A stretch of DNA of 26,346 bases, taken from assembly GCA_913775215.1 (NCBI GenBank), contig CAJYKO010000003.1:1-26346 (forward strand), written 5' to 3'. Positions 15,308 through 23,003 of this stretch are shown here, in pieces. The position numbers and the translations under genes were made by a program. The notes beneath the pieces were generated by a model that saw only the letters and a program-made list of their open reading frames with translations, was not told the DNA's origin and searched no databases. This stretch comes from an uncultured Devosia sp. Its GTDB lineage: Bacteria; Pseudomonadota; Alphaproteobacteria; Rhizobiales; Devosiaceae. Numbering within the stretch: the stretch's first letter is position 1; every line of letters starts with the position of its first letter.

Positions 15308-16744
15308 TCAGCGCCCCTTGGCCTGGGCACGCGCTAGAACGGCACGCATGCGCTCGTAAGAGGCTTCCGGCGGCAACGCCTTGTCGAAGCCCTCCTTGCG
15401 GTCGGACTGGCGAATGGTCGCGTCATAGCCGACCTTGGCAACCATACCGCCCGACTCCTGCGGCTCGGACCGATCGGCAGGCAGATCGGTGACGATCAGC
15501 ACGTCGCGCTCGGCGCGCATGCGGGTCGACTTGGCCAGTTCCACCGCCTCGGTGTCCCACGGGTCAACATCGCTATCGACGATGGTGATGTTCTTTATGA
15601 TGCTGACGGCGCCCCAGCAGATCGCCATGGCGCGGCGCGCCTGACCGGGACGCGGATTGTGAATTTGCACCACGACATTGTTGCGGCCCGAGCCGGAGGC
15701 GGTGACGGCCACTTCGCCGACATTATGGATCGAGCGCGACAGCTGCGCCTTGAGACTCGCGGCGATTGGAATGGCACCGAGATAGATGTGTTCGGCATGG
15801 TAGCCCGGCTCGATCACCTGGAACATGGCATCTTCCCGCCGCGTCATGCGGTGGAAGGTGGCAAGAACGCCGACGCCATAATCCTCGTACATACCGTGAT
15901 ATTCCGAGACATAGCCCTCTTCGATGGGCTTATCGGCATGGATAAAGCCTTCGAGGACGATCTCTGCATCTGCCGGCACGAGGATATCATTGGTGAGGCA
16001 TTTCGTGACGCGCACGGGCGCGCCGAGCAGGGCACCAGCACAATGCAGTTCATCGTCGCCAAGGCCGAGATAAAGACAGGCGGCCAGCTGAATGGCTGGA
16101 TGCGCGCCGAGCACCACGGCGAAGGGCAAGGGCTTACCGATGGCCGCAGCCTTCCGGGCCATGATCGCGAGGTGATGGTTCGGCGCAATGCCGATCAACG
16201 CCTCGGTGGGACTCAGAATCTTGAGGCGCGCATAGGAAGCATTGCCAAGGCCGGTTTCGGGATCAACCGCAACCATCATGCCGGCGCTGATATAGGGCCC
16301 GGTTTCCTTGGCGAAGAATGTCGGAACAGGGAGGCGCGCAAGAACGCCATCGGCACAGTCGACCTGCTGGACAGGTGCATTTTCGACGACCACGGGCGCA
16401 ACCGGCTTTTTGACCGAGGCCAGCAAGGTGTCCTGAATCTGATCCGGTTCGACGCCCAGTGCCAAGGCGATACGCTTGCGATCGGAGAGGAGATTGCCGA
16501 ACGCGGAAAGGTCCGAACCCTTGAGCTTACGGGCAATGACTGCCTTGGTATCGTGGGTCAGTGACAGCAGAGCGGAAAGATCGAAACGCGGATCGACTTC
16601 TTCGCCGACGACCAGGAGTTCGCCCTGACTCTCGAGTTGGCTCAGCATCGGCCTGCACGACTGATCGTTCACATCAAGTTGGGAAAGATTCTCGGTCCGA
16701 GGCGAAATATTCGCCATTGCTGAAACGCTAGCCAAAACCTGCAC
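15308..16744 (-). CDS. UbiD-family prFMN-dependent decarboxylase
   Basis: A 478 aa UbiD-family (de)carboxylase acting on aromatic, heteroaromatic or alpha,beta-unsaturated carboxylic acids. The catalytic E-R-E set seems present: Arg173 in SYARLKI, and Glu276 and Glu281 in EEGYVSEYHG, where canonical UbiD has EGPFGEY. The loop between the two glutamates is therefore altered, arguing for a non-ubiquinone substrate. A GTG at 16744 is taken as the start because GAGGG precedes it; an ATG nine codons in has no good ribosome site. It is the first gene of the long - strand catabolic run and is followed at once by its cofactor synthase. Confidence 0.88.
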   Translation of the reverse strand: MQVLASVSAMANISPRTENLSQLDVNDQSCRPMLSQLESQGELLVVGEEVDPRFDLSALLSLTHDTKAVIARKLKGSDLSAFGNLLSDRKRIALALGVEPDQIQDTLLASVKKPVAPVVVENAPVQQVDCADGVLARLPVPTFFAKETGPYISAGMMVAVDPETGLGNASYARLKILSPTEALIGIAPNHHLAIMARKAAAIGKPLPFAVVLGAHPAIQLAACLYLGLGDDELHCAGALLGAPVRVTKCLTNDILVPADAEIVLEGFIHADKPIEEGYVSEYHGMYEDYGVGVLATFHRMTRREDAMFQVIEPGYHAEHIYLGAIPIAASLKAQLSRSIHNVGEVAVTASGSGRNNVVVQIHNPRPGQARRAMAICWGAVSIIKNITIVDSDVDPWDTEAVELAKSTRMRAERDVLIVTDLPADRSEPQESGGMVAKVGYDATIRQSDRKEGFDKALPPEASYERMRAVLARAQAKGR

Positions 16745-16951
16745 CTCACCGCCCTCTGTCTATTTCTTGAGCATGGAGGGATCAGGGCGACGTGAGTAGA
16801 CAGAGTTCCCTTAATTTAGATATCGAGAATTTTTATGTGTTAATGTACGATCACGATGGGTCCGGCGCGGGGCATTGCCTGCGCTAGAGCCCAATAGGCC
16901 CTCGACTGACGCTATGGCTCTCAGCGCAGTTTGGCTGGCATCATCTTTGGC
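16745..16951 (-). promoter_or_regulatory. Promoter/leader region of the catabolic operon with a 9-bp inverted repeat
   Basis: This 207-base gap must hold the promoter for the UbiD-headed operon. It is AT-richer than its surroundings around 16808-16845. A possible -35 (TTAACA on the - strand, 16838-16843) and a weak -10 (TATCTA, 16817-16822) are only 15 bases apart, so the promoter call is tentative. A perfect 9-bp inverted repeat, CTCTGTCTA at 16754-16762 and TAGACAGAG at 16797-16805, lies between this and the start codon. It could be paired operator half-sites or a leader hairpin. Confidence 0.4.
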
Positions 16952-17929
16952 TTAAATAACAGCCGCCCTCGGCCGATAGGCGCCTTCCAGTTCCGATATG
17001 TCGTCCTGGCTGAGCTTAAGAGAGAGCGCAGCCACTGCGTCTTGCAGGTGATGCTGCTTGGATGCACCAATGATCGGGGCTGTGACCAAGGGATTTTGCA
17101 GAACCCAGGCGAGAGCAACCTGAGACATCGCCACACCATGGCGTTCTGCGACCGCCTCGACTGCGTTGACGATACCCCGATCCATTTCTGCGGTGTCGCC
17201 ATAGACTTTTGGGATGACATTGTCTGTGCCAGAACGGTTCGTGGCTTGTCCCCATGGACGGGTCAGAAGACCCCTGCCCTGCGGGCTCCATGGGATAATG
17301 CCAACGCCCTGATCGGCGCAGAGCGGCAGCATTTCGCGCTCTTCTTCCCGATAGAGCAAGCTAAGCTGGTTCTGCATTGAAACGAAGGGCGTCCAGCCAT
17401 TCATCTTGGACACATATTGCGCCTTGGAAAACTGCCAAGCAGACATGGACGAGGCGCCGATATAGGTGGCTTTGCCCGAGCGCACGACATCGTGCAGCGC
17501 CTCCATGGTTTCCTCGATGGGCGTATCATCGTCCCAGCGATGGATTTGGTAGAGGTCGACATAATCGGTCTGCAGGCGCGCCAGGGATGCGTCGATCTCG
17601 CGCATGATCGCCCGGCGCGACAGGCCGGTGGCATTGGCATCCGTGCGCCGGGTTGCACCGTTGACCTTGGTGGCGAGGACCACATCCTCGCGTCGCACAA
17701 AGTCCTTGAGCGCGCGGCCGACGATTTCCTCCGAACTGCCATCGGAATAGACATTGGCCGTATCGAAAAAGGTGATGCCAAGATCGAGCGCCTGGCGGAT
17801 GAACGGGCGACTTTCATCCTCCGGCATCGTCCAGGGATGATTGCCCTGATCCGGCGCGCCATAGGTCATGCAGCCAAGGCAAAGTCGGGAGACTTTCAGA
17901 CCGCTATTTCCGAGTCGTTTGTGGTCCAA
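16952..17929 (-). CDS. Aldo/keto reductase
   Basis: A 325 aa NADPH-dependent oxidoreductase with the (beta/alpha)8 fold, standard length. The catalytic tetrad is visible: Asp and Tyr in FFDTANVYSDG, Lys in LATKVNG and His in YQIHRWDDD. The C-terminal cofactor-binding part contains PIIGASKQHHL. Sequence style is that of the AKR11/YajO-like general aldehyde and ketone reductases. It starts at a TTG with GGGAG upstream; homologues begin at the same place (xxRLGxSGLKVSRLCLG). It seems to be monocistronic, with its own operator-like palindromes upstream. The physiological substrate is unknown. Confidence 0.9.
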   Translation of the reverse strand: MDHKRLGNSGLKVSRLCLGCMTYGAPDQGNHPWTMPEDESRPFIRQALDLGITFFDTANVYSDGSSEEIVGRALKDFVRREDVVLATKVNGATRRTDANATGLSRRAIMREIDASLARLQTDYVDLYQIHRWDDDTPIEETMEALHDVVRSGKATYIGASSMSAWQFSKAQYVSKMNGWTPFVSMQNQLSLLYREEEREMLPLCADQGVGIIPWSPQGRGLLTRPWGQATNRSGTDNVIPKVYGDTAEMDRGIVNAVEAVAERHGVAMSQVALAWVLQNPLVTAPIIGASKQHHLQDAVAALSLKLSQDDISELEGAYRPRAAVI

Positions 17930-17943
17930 AGCTGCTCTCCCTC

Positions 17944-17995
17944 TGCCTAACTTGGTTTAGGCAAGGGTAAGGCTTGGTGTTGCCTATTGTATAGG
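17944..17995 (-). promoter_or_regulatory. Two palindromic operator-like sites upstream of the aldo/keto reductase
   Basis: TGCCTAA-N6-TTAGGCA occupies 17944-17963, and a related palindrome CCTAT-N3-ATAGG occupies 17983-17995. Read on the - strand, the second contains TACAAT, a good -10 hexamer. The sites share the half-site TGCCTA and are about two helical turns from each other. This suggests a repressor or activator controlling the reductase gene. No regulator is adjacent. Confidence 0.4.
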
Positions 17996-18026
17996 TCTTT
18001 TTGGGAGATCCCGTGTTGCCAGGTCC

Positions 18027-18054
18027 GATAAGGCTGCCTGCAAGCAGCCTTATC
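18027..18054. terminator. Probable argG terminator hairpin
   Basis: A perfect 11-bp stem (GATAAGGCTGC / GCAGCCTTATC, loop 6) starts 18 bases past the argG stop codon on the - strand. There is no clear T-run, so termination efficiency is uncertain. Confidence 0.55.
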
Positions 18055-18072
18055 TGGAGTTCGTCCCTAGCC

Positions 18073-19410
18073 TTATTCCTTGTTGCTCTCGAGGCGGAAC
18101 ATGTCGCCGCCCTCGCCGATCGAAATCAGGCCGGTCTTGGAATAGAGATCGAGCTTGGCCCGCGTATCGGCGATATCGAGATTGCGCATGGTCAACTGGC
18201 CGATACGATCTGCCGGGGAGAATGGCGCGTCCTCGACCTTCTCCATACTCAAGCGTTCGGGCGCATAGGTCAGGTTCGGGCTTTCGGTCTTGATGATCGA
18301 ATAGTCATTGCCGCGGCGCAGCTCGAGCGTCACCTCACCGGTAATGGCGCTGGCAACCCAACGCTGAGCGGTTTCACGCAGCATGATGGCCTGAGAGTCG
18401 AACCACCGGCCCTGATAGAGAAGACGCCCCAGACGGAGGCCATTGATGCGATACTGCTCGATCGTATCTTCGTTATGGATGCCGGTGACCAAGCGTTCGT
18501 AGGCAATGTGCAACAGCGCCATGCCCGGCGCTTCATAAATGCCGCGGCTCTTGGCTTCGATGATACGGTTCTCGATCTGGTCGCTCATGCCAAGGCCATG
18601 GCGGCCGCCGATGGCATTGGCTTCGAGCAAGAGCGCAACCGGATCGGCAAAGGTCTGACCATTGAGCGCCACTGGCTGGCCATCGACGAAGCGGACGGTG
18701 ACCGTTTCGGCCCTCACATCAACGTCGTCGCGCCAGAAGGGCACGCCCATGATCGGGCTGACGATCTTGATGCCGCTTTCGAGGCTTTCGAGATCCTTGG
18801 CTTCATGTGTCGCGCCGAGCAGGTTGCTGTCGGTCGAATAGGCCTTTTCGGCGCTCATCTTATAAGCAAAGCCGTTCGAGGTCAGGAAGGCCGACATTTC
18901 CGCGCGGCCGCCCAACTCATCGATGAAAGCCTGGTCGAGCCAGGGCTTATAGATGCGCAGGTTGGGGTTGGTGAGAAGGCCATAGCGATAGAACCGCTCG
19001 ATGTCATTACCCTTGAAGGTGGAGCCATCGCCCCAGACATTGACGCCATCTTCCTTCATCGCCGAGACAAGCATCGTCCCGGTGACGGCGCGACCAAGCG
19101 GAGTGGTGTTGAAATAGGTGATGCCGCCAGTGGAGACATGAAAGGCATTGGACTGGATAGCGGCTATGCCTTCGTGCGCCAATTGGGTGCGACAATCGAC
19201 CAGACGCGCACCCTCGGCGCCAAAATCCAACGCCTTGCGCGGGATTTCGTCATAATCGGCCTCGTCAGGCTGTCCGAGATTGGCGGTGTAAGCATAGACC
19301 TTGGCGCCCTTGAGCTTCATCCACAAGAGCGCCGCACTCGTGTCGAGCCCGCCAGAGAATGCAATGCCGACTTTGTCTCCGATGGGCAGGCTTTTCAGGA
19401 TTGAACTCAT
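18073..19410 (-). CDS. argG: Argininosuccinate synthase, long (E. coli-like) type
   Basis: A 445 aa ATP-dependent ligase joining citrulline and aspartate in arginine synthesis (cytoplasmic). The PP-loop is GIAFSGGLDTSAALLWM near the N-terminus. TYFNTTPLGRAVTGTMLV, DGSTFKGNDIERFYRYG and RHGLGMSDQIENRIIEAKS follow. These blocks and the length match the E. coli-type enzyme (~447 aa) almost word for word, whereas many bacteria have the shorter ~400 aa form. GGAG lies 8 bases before the ATG. It stands alone, without other arg genes. Confidence 0.97.
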   Translation of the reverse strand: MSSILKSLPIGDKVGIAFSGGLDTSAALLWMKLKGAKVYAYTANLGQPDEADYDEIPRKALDFGAEGARLVDCRTQLAHEGIAAIQSNAFHVSTGGITYFNTTPLGRAVTGTMLVSAMKEDGVNVWGDGSTFKGNDIERFYRYGLLTNPNLRIYKPWLDQAFIDELGGRAEMSAFLTSNGFAYKMSAEKAYSTDSNLLGATHEAKDLESLESGIKIVSPIMGVPFWRDDVDVRAETVTVRFVDGQPVALNGQTFADPVALLLEANAIGGRHGLGMSDQIENRIIEAKSRGIYEAPGMALLHIAYERLVTGIHNEDTIEQYRINGLRLGRLLYQGRWFDSQAIMLRETAQRWVASAITGEVTLELRRGNDYSIIKTESPNLTYAPERLSMEKVEDAPFSPADRIGQLTMRNLDIADTRAKLDLYSKTGLISIGEGGDMFRLESNKE

Positions 19411-19673
19411 ATGTGGTCTCCAGTCGGATCAGGCGGAACAGGGCTGTGTTGCCCGCGCGATACCAAATTTCACCGCCCTAGCATAGCGTCCGATCCGAGG
19501 ATCCATGCTGCTGGCAATGCCAATGGGTTGGGTGATCCGCCGATGTATGACCGCTTACGGCCAAGCCGAGATCGCCCCCAATGCCTCAGCAACGAAGAAC
19601 GAGCCTGAAAACAAGGCTGGATTGCAGAAGGCAATACCGACCTTATGAAGGCGCGACTATCATGGAAAACAAA
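19411..19673. other. Intergenic region between tRNA-Arg and argG
   Basis: No gene is seen in these 263 bases. They must contain the argG promoter, but no convincing -35/-10 pair was picked out. A small inverted repeat (AGCCT at 19602-19606 and AGGCT at 19614-19618) downstream of the tRNA on the - strand could be the tRNA terminator; support is weak. Confidence 0.4.
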
Positions 19674-19750
19674 TGGCGCGCCCGAAGAGATTCGAACTCC
19701 TGACCCCCAGATTCGTAGTCTGGTGCTCTATCCAGCTGAGCTACGGGCGC
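19674..19750 (-). tRNA. tRNA-Arg (anticodon ACG)
   Basis: A complete 77-base cloverleaf on the - strand, including an encoded CCA. The acceptor arm is GCGCCCG / CGGGCGC, the D-arm AGCTCAGCTGGATAGAGC, the anticodon stem CCAGA / TCTGG with loop CTACGAA (anticodon at 19714-19716), and the T-loop GTTCGAATC. It reads CGN arginine codons after A34 is converted to inosine. No integrase or direct repeat marks it as an element insertion site. Confidence 0.95.
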
Positions 19751-19876
19751 GCATGCCGCTGTGTCGCGGCCGCTTTTCGGTGGGGAGCAATTGGCTCGTC
19801 CCGAAAGCGAGGCAACCCATATAGTGGTGCTTTGCGCATTGCAAGCGTGTGACACGCACTTTTTGAGCGAAGCTGG

Positions 19877-21304
19877 TTAGAGGTTGTGAATATCTCTGGG
19901 CAGGGTCAGTTCGAACCGGGTACCGGGCTCGGTGCTTTCGACATAGCGCAGCTTGCCGCCATTGGCTTCGGTCAGTTCGCGCGCAATGGCAAGGCCAAGG
20001 CCGGTACCACCGGCGCGCGCAGAGCCTTCGAAAGCAACGAATAGATTCTCCTTCGCACGCGGCGGCAGCCCCGGACCATTGTCGCTGACGAGAACCACGG
20101 CTTGGTCGTCGCTAAGAGAAATATCGACGGCGATTGTCTGGCCTGTGCTGTTCTGGATAGCTTCGAGGGCCTCGCGGGCATTTTTGAAAAGATTGACGAA
20201 GACGCGGGTCATCTGGCCGGCGTCAAGGAAGACGGCAACGTCCTCATAGCCGTTGAGCTCAAAAGCGATGGAGGGATGGCCGACCAGATGTGCCTCGAAG
20301 GCTGCATCCTCGATGATGGATTTTAGACTAACCGGGGCGGGCTGCGGCACGCTTGTGGCTTCGCGGCCATAGTCGAGCACAGACTGGGCAAAGCCGATGG
20401 CCCGATCCAGCGTCGTCACGAGGCGCGGGGCCAGTCGCTGCACCTTGGGATCGTCGAGCGTCGCCACCTGATCGGACAGCAATTGCGCCGAGGTCAGCGT
20501 ATTGCGCAGATCATGGTTGATCTTGGCGACTGCAAGCCCGAGATCGGCAAGGTGGCGCTGCTGGCGGAGCATGCTGAAGAGTTCGCTCTCCATGGCAGCG
20601 AGCTCATGCTCAAGAACGCCGATCTCATCGCGCCGCTTGGTGGGGTCAAGAATAAGCGTTGCGTTCTCCGGCGCCTTGCGGAAGCGCAGAATATTGGTGG
20701 TTAGCCGCTGCACCGGCATGATGAAAAGCTGGCTGACCAGCATATAAAGAGCAAAGGCGGTGACCGCCGCGATTCCCAGCGAAACGAGCACGATATTGCG
20801 AGAATAATCGATCAGGTCGGCCCGTAATGGCCGTTCTGACATCAGAATTTCGACCTGCGCGTCATCAAGATCACCTTCGCCGATAATGCGGAGCGTGCGT
20901 CCAGGTCCGGCAAAGAGCGTATCGAGAGCGCCGATGATGAGACTCGGCAGATCGCGCTGGCGCATATCGGCAGTGACCACCCGCTCTGGCGTCACCGGGT
21001 CGGCTAGTTCGATGAGCTGGCTCTGCCCCTCGCGGCGATAAACGATGGCATTGGCCCCAGCAGAGGTAAGGAGGCGATCGGTCAGGTTGCGCGGCAAGGA
21101 CATAACATCGGGCACGGCATCGAGTACGCGGGCGGCAACCACGCCGACGCGCAGCCGATCATCGAGCCAGGAGGCGCGGAACGTGGCAAGCGAGGGCAGA
21201 TAGACGATGATTTCGACAAGCAGGATCACGGCGATGATCGTCGCAATCAGCTTGTTCGAGAGGCCACGGAAACGGGCCGGTGTCACATTGGATTCGTCTG
21301 TCAT
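19877..21304 (-). CDS. Sensor histidine kinase, membrane-bound
   Basis: A 475 aa two-component sensor kinase. A membrane segment at about 18-38 and a second at about 170-195 flank a periplasmic sensor region of ~130 residues. A HAMP-like linker follows (about 195-250), then the phospho-acceptor His264 in AVAKINHDLRNTLTS. The ATPase domain shows an N-box (FVNLFKNAREAL), G1 (VSDNGPGLP) and G2 (GGTGLGLAI). No response regulator gene is adjacent, so it is an orphan kinase by position. It lies 48 bases downstream of the flavoprotein gene on the same strand and may be co-transcribed with it. Signal and partner are unknown. Confidence 0.92.
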   Translation of the reverse strand: MTDESNVTPARFRGLSNKLIATIIAVILLVEIIVYLPSLATFRASWLDDRLRVGVVAARVLDAVPDVMSLPRNLTDRLLTSAGANAIVYRREGQSQLIELADPVTPERVVTADMRQRDLPSLIIGALDTLFAGPGRTLRIIGEGDLDDAQVEILMSERPLRADLIDYSRNIVLVSLGIAAVTAFALYMLVSQLFIMPVQRLTTNILRFRKAPENATLILDPTKRRDEIGVLEHELAAMESELFSMLRQQRHLADLGLAVAKINHDLRNTLTSAQLLSDQVATLDDPKVQRLAPRLVTTLDRAIGFAQSVLDYGREATSVPQPAPVSLKSIIEDAAFEAHLVGHPSIAFELNGYEDVAVFLDAGQMTRVFVNLFKNAREALEAIQNSTGQTIAVDISLSDDQAVVLVSDNGPGLPPRAKENLFVAFEGSARAGGTGLGLAIARELTEANGGKLRYVESTEPGTRFELTLPRDIHNL

Positions 21305-21352
21305 CGCAACTCGATCATAGGAGATGACAGGCCGGGACGTCAGCCCCTCGAC

Positions 21353-22771
21353 CTACCGCCGGAACAAGCGCCGGACGCGACCACCGCCCTGCCCTCTTTT
21401 GGATACGGTCTGAGCAGCCAAATAGTTCTCACCGAGACGTGAAAGTACCTCGAAAAGGCTTGGGCGCGGCAGGGAAAGACGGGCCAAGTCGGTCAAGCCG
21501 GTCTTGTGCGCCATCGCGATGGCAAGGACAGCGGCCATTTCCTGCGCCTCCGGCCCGATAACGCTGGCCCGCTGAACTTGGCCCTGTTCGCTGACGGTAA
21601 CCTTGAGAAGGCCACTACCTTGCCCCATGGCAGTGGCACGATCATTCTCGGCAAAATTTTCGCGCAGAATGGTCTCCTTGCCGCGTGCCTTGAGAGCGAC
21701 GGCAGGAGCCAATTCGGCAATGGCAGGCTGCGTATTGACCGTCCGCGGAACGCGGAGTGAGGGGGTATTGCTGCGCCCGAGTGCCGCTTCCACGGCCGCT
21801 CGGCCTTCGGCGACGGCTTCGGACCATTCCTGTCGCCCAGCCGCGTCGCCGGCAAAGCGCACGAAGCGGGATGACGAGGCGCCAAACGCTCCTCGCAAAT
21901 GACCGAGCGCACTGTCAGTACCAGTCTTGAGCTTCACCTTGGCAATATCGAGCGCATCGAGGTCGGCCCTGCGCCCCATGGACACCATCAAATGGGATGC
22001 ATCGAGCGATTCCGTCGTCCCCTCTGCGCCGGCGATTTCTACGCCGATGCCCTGCGAACGGCCCTTGATGGCCCGCACGCTCATGCCTTCGCGGATAGCG
22101 ATTCCTTCTTCACGCAAGGCACGCAACAGCAGCGCAACCGCTTCCGGATCGAAACCGGGCAGAATTGGACCCTGGGGCACGATCGTCACCTCGGCTCCGA
22201 AGCGACGTTGAATCTGCGCCAGTTCGAGGGCCGTCGCGTCACCGCCGATAACCACGAGATGCGTTAGCTTGCGCTGATTCTCGAGGATGGAATCGGGAGT
22301 GAAGAAGGCGACCTCAGCAAGCCCGGGGACTTCAGGGACAATGGCCTTGGCGCCAATGGCGACGATGGTGGCGCGCGGCTTGATCGTGACATCGCCAATC
22401 AGGACCGAGCGCGCATCCACAAAGCTGGTGGCGCCGCGTATGATGGTGATCCCTTGGGCGGTCAGGATTTCCGGCGAGTAGAGACGCGCTCGATCTTCGA
22501 CGAGGCGATTGGCGCGCTCGCTGATCTGCTTGAGCGAGAGCTTGAATTCGGAGGCACCAACGCCCAGCTCCGGCGCACGGCGCATATCCTGTGCGCGGCG
22601 GGCACTTTCTGACAGGGCGGCTTTGCGCAGGCTTAGATGAACGGCGTCGCCGGGCTCGGGCGCTCCGCGATCGGCGAGAACCACATTGGCACCAAGGCGC
22701 CGCGCATGGAGCGCCAGATCGATGCCGAGGCTCCCGGCACCGATGATGCAGAGATCAGGAGGAGTGGACAC
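21353..22771 (-). CDS. Pyridine nucleotide-disulfide oxidoreductase-like flavoprotein lacking the redox disulfide
   Basis: A ~472 aa FAD/NAD(P)-binding protein with the layout of dihydrolipoamide dehydrogenase / mercuric reductase. It has an N-terminal FAD motif (CIIGAGSLGIDLALHARRLG), a second dinucleotide fold (HLVVIGGDATALELAQIQRRFG), an FAD-contact stretch (FVRFAGDAAG) and a C-terminal dimerisation domain. The usual CxxxxC redox pair after the first fold is absent: the region reads GDAVHLSLRKAAL. The C-terminal HPTxSE motif is changed to RPSLFE. The normal dithiol chemistry is thus unlikely. A GTG at 22771, with GGAA upstream, is preferred over a TTG two codons earlier. Substrate unknown. 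Confidence 0.8.
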   Translation of the reverse strand: MSTPPDLCIIGAGSLGIDLALHARRLGANVVLADRGAPEPGDAVHLSLRKAALSESARRAQDMRRAPELGVGASEFKLSLKQISERANRLVEDRARLYSPEILTAQGITIIRGATSFVDARSVLIGDVTIKPRATIVAIGAKAIVPEVPGLAEVAFFTPDSILENQRKLTHLVVIGGDATALELAQIQRRFGAEVTIVPQGPILPGFDPEAVALLLRALREEGIAIREGMSVRAIKGRSQGIGVEIAGAEGTTESLDASHLMVSMGRRADLDALDIAKVKLKTGTDSALGHLRGAFGASSSRFVRFAGDAAGRQEWSEAVAEGRAAVEAALGRSNTPSLRVPRTVNTQPAIAELAPAVALKARGKETILRENFAENDRATAMGQGSGLLKVTVSEQGQVQRASVIGPEAQEMAAVLAIAMAHKTGLTDLARLSLPRPSLFEVLSRLGENYLAAQTVSKRGQGGGRVRRLFRR

Positions 22772-22871
22772 GGGCAAAGTTCCGCCGCAGGCTGAATAAT
22801 GCTGTTCTTATGCTGTCATCCAGTTAGCATTACAACCGCCCCGAAAGCGCAAGAGGGAGGGCCTTGCCGCG

Positions 22872-22900
22872 TTGACTTGGCGGATGCTTTTCCCTATAGA
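22872..22900 (+). promoter_or_regulatory. Sigma70-type promoter of the rpmH-rnpA-yidC operon
   Basis: A -35 TTGACT (22872-22877) and a -10 TATAGA (22895-22900) are separated by exactly 17 bases, close to consensus. Transcription would start near 22907, about 97 bases before rpmH. Position and strength fit a ribosomal-protein operon. The divergent flavoprotein gene starts about 100 bases upstream. Confidence 0.75.
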
Positions 22901-22972
22901 CGCCTCGAACAAAGCTGGCGCGCTCTGCCCTGCCGGCCGGATAGGTTTTATGCGCGATAGGCGCCAGCAATA

Positions 22973-22994
22973 GAGGAACCGTGCGGTTGCGCGG
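22973..22994 (+). promoter_or_regulatory. Ribosome site and hairpin in the rpmH leader
   Basis: GAGGAA at 22973-22978 is the only good ribosome-binding sequence before rpmH but is 25 bases from its ATG. Between them, CCGTGC (22979-22984) can pair with GCGCGG (22989-22994) through a GGTT loop, including one G-T pair. Folding the 16-base hairpin away would leave an effective spacing of 9 bases. This is inferred from sequence only. Confidence 0.4.
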
Positions 22995-23003
22995 TTGAAA
23001 GTT

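Noticed and set aside
18001..19404. Long open frame (467 codons) on the + strand opposite argG
   Set aside because: Antisense shadow of argG with no domain and composition typical of reverse-strand GC-rich frames.
19674..19750. tRNA-Arg as an attachment site for an integrated element
   Set aside because: No integrase gene, direct repeat of the tRNA end or foreign gene block is present on either side.
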